A DNA stretch of 64,000 nt from Microbacterium sp. STN6 (GTDB taxonomy: Bacteria; Actinomycetota; Actinomycetes; Actinomycetales; Microbacteriaceae), in contig NZ_JAPMIT010000003.1 of the NCBI RefSeq assembly GCF_026410545.1, positions 124,001 to 188,000 on the forward strand, in the 5' to 3' direction. Of this stretch, positions 38,371-45,867 are shown piece by piece. A program made the translations under genes and the position numbers. The notes under the pieces are model-generated. The model was not told where the DNA came from and searched no databases. It saw nothing but the letters and a program-made list of their open reading frames with translations. The first letter of the stretch is position 1, and each line of letters starts with the position of its first letter.

Positions 38371-40276
38371 GTGGAAGAACCGCAAACAGCGACTCGACGC
38401 CAGACGATCCGAAGCGTCTCCTGATCGAATTCGATGCCACAGCGACGTCGACTTCGAGTAAGTCGACGATCGCCTTCGCAACGCCTGCGATAAACGCCCA
38501 CTGGGTGCGCGTCTGGGTCTTACCAGGCCTCGCCCAGACGGAGTGGTCCTCACCGAGTTCTGCGGTCGCCGATGCCGAGAAGATGGCGTCCGCAGCCGCT
38601 TCCACCCGGTTCTCAATCCCGTCGGGATCCCCGGCTTGGGCGATGGCCACGCCAACGAGAGAGCCCACGAGTTGGAGTTCCTGCCACTTCTGGCCGGCTG
38701 CCCCGTCCTTGAACTTTGGGGCCCAGAGTTCGTCGTCGTATGACGCATGGATCTTTGCCGTTTTCGAGACCCAGCTAAACAAGTCAGCAACGGTCGCTGG
38801 CTTATTCAAGGGGTCCGCATCCTGGTCTTTTGCCCGTTTCAGAAGGTCATCGATGTGGCGCGACGTGGACGGGAGGTCCTTGCCACTGGTGTCGCCAAGA
38901 AGAGTGGCGATGACCCACGCGAGCACCTTGGTTCGTCTATAGCGCGATGACCCGAACCCGTAGTCGCGCAAGGTAAGACCTAGGTGTTGGATCTCCGACC
39001 AGATGGGGGCTAGCGCAGGTGCGATCTCTCGTGGGTCCGTGCGCGTATCGGAGTCCCCCGCCGCGACCAGCGTGGCCCGCGTCAACTCGAGTTCATGGAA
39101 AATCGCATTCCTAATTTCCTCCGCGTTCAGGTGCATACCCTGCTTGTTGTAGAGGTTGAACACTTCATGAATCTGGCCCTGGCTTGCGCGCTTGTAGACG
39201 ATGACTGGAATTCGGTATTCGGGAGTTCCAGCAAAAAGCTCCTCAATGAGAACGTCTTCATCCGCGGCATTGATCACTCGATCTGTGATTTGCGTGTAGT
39301 ACTTCCCTTGAAGAGGCTCTAAAGGGCCGTTGAGACCCTCGTCGTTGTTGCGCAACCGGAAAGGAAAAAAATACTCGTCCTCAACCTTGGAGGTCACTTG
39401 TTGGTGCTCCAGGGACTTCCACAAGCGCTTGAAGGTCGGGTAATCCTCTGAGAACGCTTTGACAAGAGCACCTTCTTGACCGTGATACTTGTCTGCCTTC
39501 TCCACTCGGTCGATTGCGAGAGGGTGCTTTCCGACAAATCTGAGGATCGCCGTCAGCCTCTGTTTGCCATCAACTACTTCATGTGGCTGACTAGGGTCCT
39601 CCGGCCGAAGCAGGATTACTGACGGTAAGGGAATGCCTCTCAGGATTGACTCGATCAACATTTGACGGGAAGTCGCCCCCCAGACGTCTCCCCGCTGATA
39701 CGACGGCGTCAGGTTGAGCTTCTTGCCCGTAAAGTCTGAAATGCGCCACGTGCTTGCTGTGGCGGAAACCGGCTTGAGCGGCTCCGAAGCCGCGCTCTCT
39801 GGTTCGTCATCCCACGCGTCGTTCCAGGCTTTAGTGGCCGCAGCGCGAGTGCCTGCCTCTTCTTCGTACTTCTCGACGAAAACCTGTTGAAGGCGGGCTG
39901 CTTGATCGATACGTTCGTACAACTGGCTTAGACCGGAAACTGTGAGCTGCGGGTGTGGCCCGCTTGTATCGATGGATTTAGAAGGGTCGAGGAGTTCTAA
40001 CGCCGCAACCAATCGCTCGACGAACTCGTCTGCTCTCGTTGGTAGCTCAATGTCGAGACGGAGCCACTCTTGAACCTCCGCCAACCGGCTCATCCATGAT
40101 CCGGTAGCAAAGTCCACTTCTGAAGCGTCGAACCAGCCGCCCGATCGGGCAAAGCCGATCGGAGTGTCGGCGACGTCTGACAGGGCCGATAGCCTCTCGG
40201 CGATCTCGGCTTGTAGGACGGTGACGGGGTCATCGTCGAGGAGGTTGCCATCGGTCTCGTCGACCACATCAGTCAT
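38357..40276 (-). CDS. DUF262 (GmrSD-N / ParB-like DGQQR) domain protein
   Basis: This is a 639-residue protein. After a 175-residue N-terminal region without a recognised domain, the DUF262 fold shows PSYQRGDVWG (191-200), SILRGIPLPSVIL and the nucleotide-binding DGKQR at 236-240, then FNLYNKQGMHLNAEEIRNAIF. This is the NTPase/nuclease-like half of GmrSD type IV enzymes; I see no DUF1524 HNH half in the C-terminus. AAAGGG precedes the ATG. It lies between the methyltransferase and Z1 genes, replacing the MutL/HSP90-type ATPase found in the better-known Z1 cassettes. Confidence 0.87.
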   Translation of the reverse strand: MTDVVDETDGNLLDDDPVTVLQAEIAERLSALSDVADTPIGFARSGGWFDASEVDFATGSWMSRLAEVQEWLRLDIELPTRADEFVERLVAALELLDPSKSIDTSGPHPQLTVSGLSQLYERIDQAARLQQVFVEKYEEEAGTRAAATKAWNDAWDDEPESAASEPLKPVSATASTWRISDFTGKKLNLTPSYQRGDVWGATSRQMLIESILRGIPLPSVILLRPEDPSQPHEVVDGKQRLTAILRFVGKHPLAIDRVEKADKYHGQEGALVKAFSEDYPTFKRLWKSLEHQQVTSKVEDEYFFPFRLRNNDEGLNGPLEPLQGKYYTQITDRVINAADEDVLIEELFAGTPEYRIPVIVYKRASQGQIHEVFNLYNKQGMHLNAEEIRNAIFHELELTRATLVAAGDSDTRTDPREIAPALAPIWSEIQHLGLTLRDYGFGSSRYRRTKVLAWVIATLLGDTSGKDLPSTSRHIDDLLKRAKDQDADPLNKPATVADLFSWVSKTAKIHASYDDELWAPKFKDGAAGQKWQELQLVGSLVGVAIAQAGDPDGIENRVEAAADAIFSASATAELGEDHSVWARPGKTQTRTQWAFIAGVAKAIVDLLEVDVAVASNSIRRRFGSSGVESLFAVLPHDSK

Positions 40277-40308
40277 GAGGCCCTTTCTTGTCTCTCGAAT
40301 GAGGGGAA

Positions 40309-41679
40309 TTACGCTGCCGCGCGGTTTCCAGTTCTCTGGGCGTTCCCGCGAAGTCCGCGCAGCAGCGGGCGGGCGATCGTTTTGACAACGCGGGCATTTA
40401 CCGCGTTTCCTAGGGCCTTGTAGGCGTGCAGATCGTTCTGCGGAAGGTGGATGCTTCCGAGGCTCTGCAATTCAGCGCACTCTTGAGGTGTCATGTACCG
40501 CCGAATCCCAGCAATATGAGCCCCTAAGATCGGCACCTGGGTCTGGGTCATGGCAATGAGGCTGGGCGCCGTTGAAGTTCGCTTCACTCGAATGCCTGAG
40601 GCTCTGACTTGGAGCACATACTCGTCGATCGACCGCTCCCCGCCCTGCACGTTCCACTCGAACTTTTGAAGGCTAGACGGGAATGTCCACGGCTGCCACT
40701 CGTTCATCCAGGGAACAATCCATTCGATGTTCTCCCGGAAGAAATGACGGTTCTGACGAATGAAAGTCTGCTTCCACCCAGGGAACACGTAGTCCCCGGG
40801 GCGCCGTGAATGGCTCGGCATTCTTGCGAATTGCTGATCGAGTGAGAGGCCGTCGAGCCGGTAGCCGAAGCTCCCCCGGAAGCCGTACAGGCCGCTCGCC
40901 TCGCGCTCCTTCCACAGGGCTGGTGGAGTTGCACCCTCATAGGGATAGCTTGCGCCAAATTCCATCGACCAGATGGGAAAAGAGGGGAGCTTGACCAACT
41001 TAGGCGAACGCCGAAGGAAATCGCCCCACATGTCGATGGCGCGTAGCGTTTGTTCTGGGATAGCACGGACATTAGTCGCCCCGGGCCGCAGAACCGAGCG
41101 TATGTCGGTGGGCTCCTTATGCTCGATTGGCCACTCAAAGTCGTCGAGGCCATCTAGCGATCCCACGAAGTATGCACGCTCTCGGATCTGTGGGATCCCG
41201 AACTGATGGGGCGAGAACCGGTGGATAGCGACCGAATATTTAAGCTCCTTCTCTAGCATGCCGATCATCGTGTCCTTCGTCGCACCGCCCCGGTGCTGAA
41301 GGATGTTCGGAACGTTCTCCAGAATGAATCGACGCGGGCGCTTCTCCTTGAGAATCTCGAAAACTTTGAAGAATAATTGGCCTTGGAGGGTGTGCTCGAA
41401 GCCGAGTTGCTCGCCAGCTTTCGAGAAGGGTTGGCACGGAAACCCTGCGGTGAGTACGTCGTGGTCGGGGACCGCCTTTGCGATGACCTCAGGGCTCGTC
41501 AACTCGTTGACGTCAGACCAGGCTTGTATCTTGAAGTTCTCCCTGTAGAGAGCATTTAGCGTCGGGTCCCACTCCGCCGCGAATACAGCTTCACCACCGA
41601 GGTCGCTCAGAGCCACATGGAATCCTCCGAGGCCTGCGAAGAGATCGATGAAGCGAAACGACGGTGCGCCATTAGACAC
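40309..41679 (-). CDS. DNA (cytosine-5-)-methyltransferase
   Basis: This is a 456-residue C5-cytosine methyltransferase. Motifs in order: I FIDLFAGLGGFH (10-21), IV GFPCQPFSKAG with nucleophile C82, VI ENVP, VIII QIRERAYFVG and X ALGNAVNARVV; a target-recognition region lies between VIII and IX. AAAGGGG six bases upstream selects GTG 41679 instead of the longer frame from 41712. It is the first gene of the cassette and would protect host DNA; the recognition site cannot be read from sequence. Codon usage and GC are unlike the host flanks. Confidence 0.93.
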   Translation of the reverse strand: MSNGAPSFRFIDLFAGLGGFHVALSDLGGEAVFAAEWDPTLNALYRENFKIQAWSDVNELTSPEVIAKAVPDHDVLTAGFPCQPFSKAGEQLGFEHTLQGQLFFKVFEILKEKRPRRFILENVPNILQHRGGATKDTMIGMLEKELKYSVAIHRFSPHQFGIPQIRERAYFVGSLDGLDDFEWPIEHKEPTDIRSVLRPGATNVRAIPEQTLRAIDMWGDFLRRSPKLVKLPSFPIWSMEFGASYPYEGATPPALWKEREASGLYGFRGSFGYRLDGLSLDQQFARMPSHSRRPGDYVFPGWKQTFIRQNRHFFRENIEWIVPWMNEWQPWTFPSSLQKFEWNVQGGERSIDEYVLQVRASGIRVKRTSTAPSLIAMTQTQVPILGAHIAGIRRYMTPQECAELQSLGSIHLPQNDLHAYKALGNAVNARVVKTIARPLLRGLRGNAQRTGNRAAA

Positions 41680-41859
41680 GTGTAGCCCCTTTCGCTCGCG
41701 CGCTGCCAACACTAGCGATTGCGCCTGACAACGCTGGGGAGCCTCGCCGAAGAGCTCTCCGGGCGGGCATTCCAGATGCCCGACGTAATGAAATGCGGGA
41801 CGGGGGGGAACTCCTGGCGGCGAGGGGTACTCGCCTCATTCTCTAAACAAGGGATGCGG

Positions 41860-42140
41860 AATTCGTGAGCATTGAGTGGAACAGAGTGAGAGCCGGCGGC
41901 CACTCGTCTTGCCCATCGACGGAGAAACTGAGGTGGTCGAGGCCGATGCGATGCTCGCCCAAAGCCGCGGCCATCGCATCTCCACGAAGCTCACGGCGAG
42001 GAATCAGAGGTTCATGATGGCCTTCTGAATTCTGTCCTCCTTCGCCCACGGATTCTCGGCCTAAAACTCCGCAAACCTGTCAACGCTCGCGTCGCGGCTC
42101 GAGACAGGCAGTGTGATTCTGCGGATGCCTCTCACTACGG
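41860..42140 (-). pseudogene. Decayed VOC (glyoxalase-like) gene fragment
   Basis: The 511-bp gap between methyltransferase and HNH genes holds a degenerate copy of the VOC gene found intact at 43275. On the plus strand CTGAGGTGGTCGAGGCC (41929-41945), TCATGATGGCC near 42013, CAACGCTCGCGTCG near 42078 and GGATGCCTCT near 42123 each match the intact gene in the same order and with similar spacing. Frameshifts and stops break the reading frame. The remaining bases (41680-41860 and 42140-42190) show nothing recognisable apart from the promoter space of the methyltransferase. Confidence 0.75.
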
Positions 42141-42190
42141 AGCGGCAGTCGCGCTCCCTGCTTTATGGCGACAAAAGAAGCGCGGCGCAA

Positions 42191-43204
42191 TCAGCGCTTA
42201 CGCCGCGTCCAATCGGGCAGCTCCACTACTAAGCGAGCGCGGTGCCAGTCAACATATCCCAGGCCGGGAGCGGACGCCCCTTCGGGCAGTATCAGTTCCG
42301 GCGACAGCGCGTTCTCACCAAAGAATTGAGCCCAGACCGAGTCCGTCGCTACCGCCCGTTCCAGGGAAGGTGAACGAATAATCACGCGCGAAGAATCAAT
42401 CGTGAGGAGATGGCTTTCAAACGCCGCGTCATGGGTTGGGCAAGCTGCGAGACCGTTGAGCGGGTCCACACGCTCGCGGCCGGAGCTTTCGCTCCAGGGC
42501 TTGATGTGGGAGGCCACTAACATTCGAGATGACGGAAGATTTTGCGCGCGAGTGCTGAGCCCGCAGAATACGCAGTGATAACCGGCCGATGTCAGTACTC
42601 GGCGGGCAAACTGTTGTTGACCGACACGAGCTGTTCCCATCATCGCTCGCTCCGTGCTTGCGACATCAATATCGGCAACAGATTCTGCCAGTCGACGGAC
42701 TTCCGGTTCTATCGACTTGAACAATGCTGAATCATTCACCGATACAGCATCAAACACGATGTCGAGAGCATGTTCCGCGTGTCCAAGGAAGTCTGGGACG
42801 TCTTCGTGCCCCAGACCCACGGAACGAGCGGAAGCGAGCACAGTTTCATATAGCGCAGGGAAAGTGTCACGCGTCGTGGTCAGTTCGATCCAAAGCTGCT
42901 GTTCAAACTTCGCGCCGTGGGGCCGCCGTCCGTCGAGGTTACTTAGCTTGGCCGCAAGGCTTTTCGGTGTGCGCCTGAATAACGACGCGAACCGCAGCAC
43001 GTCTCGCGCTGAGGTTTGGATGTTGACAGTACCCGATGGGGTTGGTCTAGCAACCAGTCCCAACCCGTAGCAGATCAAGGTTTCTATGGGAAGGAAATCC
43101 ACTTGCCTTCCGCCACTGGGCACGGCCGAGCGAGCCATCACGGAGAGCCATTGCTTCTGGGCATCCGCGACTGAAAGACTCAGATAGCTGTCGAGAGTGA
43201 GCAT
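42191..43204 (-). CDS. HNH endonuclease, restriction type
   Basis: This 337-residue protein has an unrecognised N-terminal 190 residues and a C-terminal HNH domain of the predicted restriction endonuclease type (COG3440-like): C211-VF-C214, LVASHIKPW (H233), DPLNGLAACPTHD (N250, C255, H258). The Cys residues would bind zinc and the His/Asn form the catalytic site. It lies at the upstream end of the low-GC island in the same direction as the cassette, but separated from the methyltransferase by the VOC remnant. It could be the cutting partner of that methyltransferase or an independent enzyme. Confidence 0.82.
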   Translation of the reverse strand: MLTLDSYLSLSVADAQKQWLSVMARSAVPSGGRQVDFLPIETLICYGLGLVARPTPSGTVNIQTSARDVLRFASLFRRTPKSLAAKLSNLDGRRPHGAKFEQQLWIELTTTRDTFPALYETVLASARSVGLGHEDVPDFLGHAEHALDIVFDAVSVNDSALFKSIEPEVRRLAESVADIDVASTERAMMGTARVGQQQFARRVLTSAGYHCVFCGLSTRAQNLPSSRMLVASHIKPWSESSGRERVDPLNGLAACPTHDAAFESHLLTIDSSRVIIRSPSLERAVATDSVWAQFFGENALSPELILPEGASAPGLGYVDWHRARLVVELPDWTRRKR

Positions 43205-43274
43205 CTGGAGCCATCATGGCAGAGTCGGGAGCACGCGGCGGGTAGTGGTGGCGAGGCGTCGCAGCGGCATCCGC

Positions 43275-43667
43275 TCAGTTGATCGTGTAGAGCTCGAGGG
43301 CGATGTTGTCGGGGTCGCGGAACGAGAGCACGCGGCCGCTCATGCCCTGGGCGATGGGTGACTGGGTGACGCCATGGTCGGAGAGCCACTGTTGCCACGG
43401 CTCGAGGTCCTGCTCGGCGATGGCGAAGCTGAGGTGGTCGAGGCCGGTGCGGCGCTCGGTGAAGGGGCCGGGGATGGCGTGCTCGCCGTGCTGCACGAAG
43501 CTGACGACGAGGGAGTCGCGCCTCATGACGGCCTTGTGCAGGCCGTTCTGTTCGGCGCGGGCGATGAGTTCGAAGCCGAGGACGCGCGCGTACCAGTCGA
43601 CGCTCGCGTCGAGGTTCGAGACGGTCAGGGTGACGTGGTGGATGCCTCTGAGCTGCGGTGCGGTCAT
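43275..43667 (-). CDS. VOC superfamily (glyoxalase/bleomycin resistance-like) protein
   Basis: This is a 130-residue protein with two beta-alpha-beta-beta-beta modules. Metal-site residues are suggested by GIHHVTLTVSNLDAS, RTGLDHLSFAIAE and DPDNIALELYTIN (His, His, Glu). AGGAG six bases upstream selects ATG 43667. The enzyme could be a dioxygenase, lyase or resistance protein; the substrate is unknown. It marks the right border of the island and has a decayed relative inside it. Confidence 0.87.
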   Translation of the reverse strand: MTAPQLRGIHHVTLTVSNLDASVDWYARVLGFELIARAEQNGLHKAVMRRDSLVVSFVQHGEHAIPGPFTERRTGLDHLSFAIAEQDLEPWQQWLSDHGVTQSPIAQGMSGRVLSFRDPDNIALELYTIN

Positions 43668-43721
43668 GGGGTGCTCCTCTCGGTGAGACAAAACTATTGA
43701 GGATGGCGAGGCGGCGCGCGC

Positions 43722-43905
43722 GCGAGCCTCTCGAGCTTCGACCTGGCGGCCATCATCGCCCTGGGCGCGCTCATCGGCCGGGCGATCCTCCCACGCTTGT
43801 CGCCGGGCTGCTTGGGCTCGCCACGCTGCTTCTGCTGCAGGCGGGAACGGGGCAGCTGCGGCGCATCCGTCGGGCTGCCAACACCGTCAACAGCCCATCT
43901 GGCGG
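43722..43905 (+). pseudogene. Frameshifted DUF421-like membrane protein fragment
   Basis: The 317-bp gap between the VOC gene and the second antitoxin gene contains coding remains. One frame reads SFDLAAIIALGALIGRAIL and, after a shift near 43793, another reads PTLVAGLLGLATLLLLQAG followed by a basic stretch. This resembles the conserved segment of DUF421 (YetF-like) membrane proteins. No start codon or complete frame remains. Confidence 0.5.
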
Positions 43906-43956
43906 GCTTCCTCAGCGAGTGATAGTCACTACTTATCCACAGGTTTTCCCTAGCGC

Positions 43957-43973
43957 ACATGTGACTCACATGT
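43957..43973. promoter_or_regulatory. Operator of the second VapBC-type module
   Basis: ACATGTGACTCACATGT is a perfect 17-bp palindrome (8-bp arms, central C) ending 11 bp before the antitoxin ATG. A second inverted repeat, AGTGA-TAG-TCACT, lies about 38 bp upstream. Toxin-antitoxin complexes of this type bind such sites to repress their own promoter. Confidence 0.75.
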
Positions 43974-43984
43974 ACCCTGAAAGC

Positions 43985-44215
43985 ATGAGTCGCATGTTGC
44001 AGGTGAGAAACCTTCCTGACGAGGTGCACGCGAAGCTCAAGGAGCGGGCGGCTGCCGCCCGCATGTCGATGTCCGACTACGTCGCTGAGGAGCTGGCCCA
44101 GCTCGTGCGATACCGCTCGAACGCCGAGATCGTCGCCGCTGCCCGCGAGCGGCTGCCGCGCGTTGATCCTGACGCTCTGGCGAAAGCACTCGACGACAGC
44201 CGCGACGAGCGATGA
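43985..44215 (+). CDS. FitA/VapB-like ribbon-helix-helix antitoxin
   Basis: This is a 76-residue antitoxin starting MSRMLQVRNLPDEVHAKLKE, a ribbon-helix-helix of the FitA type, with a C-terminal toxin-binding tail (EIVAAARERLPRVDPDAL). The ATG lies 11 bp after a perfect palindromic operator. It overlaps the toxin gene by 4 bases (ATGA). It resembles the antitoxin at 14544 in architecture. Confidence 0.88.
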   Translation: MSRMLQVRNLPDEVHAKLKERAAAARMSMSDYVAEELAQLVRYRSNAEIVAAARERLPRVDPDALAKALDDSRDER

Positions 44216-44610
44216 GGTCGGCGTGCGTTACCGATAGTTCGTCGGTGGCCAACGCACTGCTCGCGTCGGCCGAGACCGCAGCAACCGAGGCCCTGTCTCA
44301 CCGTGACTTCCACGCGCCCGCTCACATCGACTTCGAGGTCGCATCCGTGCTGCGTCGACTGAGTCTGGGCAACGCACTGCCAGCCAGCGCTGCCCGCGAA
44401 TGCCTGGAAAGCTGGCGGATGCTGCAGCTGACCCGGCACCCGGCAGACCGTCTGCTCGTGCGCATCTGGCAGCTCCGACACGAACTCAGTGCATATGACG
44501 CCAGCTACGTGGCGTTGGCGGAGGCGCTGGACGTGCCACTCGTGACTGCCGACCTGCGGCTGGCCCGTGCTGCGGAGAAGTATTGCGCGGTGGAGCGAGC
44601 TGCACCCTGA
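44212..44610 (+). CDS. VapC-like PIN-domain toxin
   Basis: This is a 132-residue PIN ribonuclease toxin. Acidic residues: Asp in CVTDSSSVANAL (the usual VVDASA is altered to VTDSSS), Glu in HIDFEVASVLRR, Asp in LSAYDASYVALAEAL and Asp in VTADLRLARA. Start ATG 44212 overlaps the antitoxin stop. All four catalytic positions appear present, so the toxin is probably active. Confidence 0.87.
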   Translation: MRSACVTDSSSVANALLASAETAATEALSHRDFHAPAHIDFEVASVLRRLSLGNALPASAARECLESWRMLQLTRHPADRLLVRIWQLRHELSAYDASYVALAEALDVPLVTADLRLARAAEKYCAVERAAP

Positions 44611-44772
44611 CGTCCGCTCGCGATCGAATTAGGGCTGTTCCCGTTCAGTATTGCATTCGGGGGCCGGTGGGGATTCGCGGACGGTCTGCCGCATCCACTC
44701 TTGACAGTGGTTCTCGTGCGCGCAAGGTTGAGTCAACGACCAGAATGGTCGGGCTGAAAGCGGGGTAGGCAC

Positions 44773-45486
44773 ATGGCGAACCTCATCTACTCGGCGATCA
44801 CGTCACTCGACGGGTACATCAACGACGAGTCCGGCCGCTTCGACTGGGCGACCCCCACCGGCGAGCTGCACGCCTTCATCAACGACGGCGAGCGCGCTGC
44901 CGGCACGTACCTCTACGGGCGGCGCATGTACGAGGTCATGCGGTTCTGGGAAACGGTCGACGTCGAGAGCGGGCCGGGCGAGGTCGACGACGGCCTGGCG
45001 GCGGCCATGCGTGATTACGCGAACATCTGGCGGGATGCCGACAAAGTCGTGTATTCCACGAGTCTCGAGGCGGTCTCCAGCGCCCGCACCCGGCTCGAGC
45101 GGCGCTTCGAGCCTGAGGCGATCCGAGCGCTGAAGAACGAGGTTGGCACGGGCACGGGCACGGGCACGGACGAGGCGGGCACGGGCGGGGCGAGCGAGGG
45201 CGGCACGGGCACGGGCGGCGCGAGCGAGGGCGGCGCGGGCGGCGCGGGCACGGGCGGCGCGGGCACGGGCGAGGCGAGCACGGGTGACATCGGCATCGGA
45301 GGGGCCGTTCTCGCCGCGCAGGCGCTCGCGGCCGGCCTTGTCGACGAGGTGCGGCAGTTCATCGCGCCCGTGATCATCGGCGGCGGCACGCCGTTTCTCC
45401 CCGCGGGGTTGCGGCTCGACCTGACGCTAGTCGACGAGCGCCGCTTCGCCGGCGGGTTCGTGTACCTGCAGTACCGCACTGCGTAA
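44773..45486 (+). CDS. RibD C-terminal / dihydrofolate reductase-like protein with low-complexity insert
   Basis: This 237-residue protein belongs to the RibD_C/DHFR-like reductase family (NLIYSAITSLDGYIND, YGRRMYEVM, IGGAVLAAQALAAGLVDEVRQFIAPVIIGGGTPFL). Between ALKNEV and GDIGIGG it carries about 50 extra residues of Gly, Thr, Ser, Glu and Ala repeats, encoded by a GGCACG/GGCGGCGCGAGCGAG minisatellite at 45147-45295. The insert sits near the NADPH-binding Gly loop but stays in frame, so the protein may still fold. The substrate is unknown; related proteins are often annotated as deaminase/reductase. Confidence 0.85.
   Translation: MANLIYSAITSLDGYINDESGRFDWATPTGELHAFINDGERAAGTYLYGRRMYEVMRFWETVDVESGPGEVDDGLAAAMRDYANIWRDADKVVYSTSLEAVSSARTRLERRFEPEAIRALKNEVGTGTGTGTDEAGTGGASEGGTGTGGASEGGAGGAGTGGAGTGEASTGDIGIGGAVLAAQALAAGLVDEVRQFIAPVIIGGGTPFLPAGLRLDLTLVDERRFAGGFVYLQYRTA
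45147..45295. repeat. In-frame GGCACG / GGCGGCGCGAGCGAG minisatellite
   Basis: Short units of 6 bp (GGCACG, coding Gly-Thr) and about 15-18 bp (coding Gly-Gly-Ala-Ser-Glu-Gly) are repeated through roughly 150 bp of the RibD-like gene. Units are multiples of three, so copy-number change would keep the frame. Confidence 0.85.
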
Positions 45487-45514
45487 CACGTGCGCTGGCG
45501 ACGTCCCGACTCGA

Positions 45515-45652
45515 TCAGTCGCGCACGCAACGACCGCCAGCGATCGTCGCGGGACGGGCGAGAGCTAACGACAAGAGCCCGACGTCGCGAACAGGAAATC
45601 CCAAGCGCTGCACAACGTGGAGGGCGTCATCGAGCGAGAGATAGTCGGTCAT
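45515..45652 (-). pseudogene. Truncated Doc (Fic-family) toxin
   Basis: Directly after the antitoxin (ATGA overlap) a 45-codon frame reads MTDYLSLDDALHVVQRLG and then FPVRDVGLLSLALARPAT, the N-terminal signature of Doc/Fic death-on-curing toxins. It then runs into unrelated residues and stops at 45515. The Fic catalytic motif (HPFxxGNKR) and the remaining three quarters of the protein are missing. This is a broken toxin left beside its antitoxin. Confidence 0.7.
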
Positions 45653-45855
45653 GCCTCAGCGAGCCGATGCAGAAGTTCTGCATCGTGACTCACGACGAAT
45701 TCAATGCCCTGATCGATCTCGTCGCGCCGGTTACGACGCGCGATGACGAGTTCGGCGCCTTGCAGGAGCAGCGAGTGCTTCGAGATGTGCTCGCGGGCCG
45801 CCAGCTCATTGAGCTGGCGATCGAGATCCTCAGGGATGCGCACCGTCATGGCCAT
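45649..45855 (-). CDS. Ribbon-helix-helix (CopG-type) antitoxin
   Basis: This is a 68-residue protein starting MAMTVRIPEDLDRQLNELAA, a ribbon-helix-helix DNA-binding fold, with the tail EFVVSHDAELLHRLAEA likely to contact a toxin. Its stop overlaps the start of the truncated Doc gene, so it is an orphaned antitoxin. It is 12 bp downstream of the DUF488 gene and may be expressed with it. Confidence 0.8.
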   Translation of the reverse strand: MAMTVRIPEDLDRQLNELAAREHISKHSLLLQGAELVIARRNRRDEIDQGIEFVVSHDAELLHRLAEA

Positions 45856-45867
45856 CCCAGAACGGTA

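Noticed and set aside
38371-38790. N-terminal extension of the Z1 protein
   Set aside because: It lies fully within the DUF262 gene in another frame and is Arg/Ser-rich noise.
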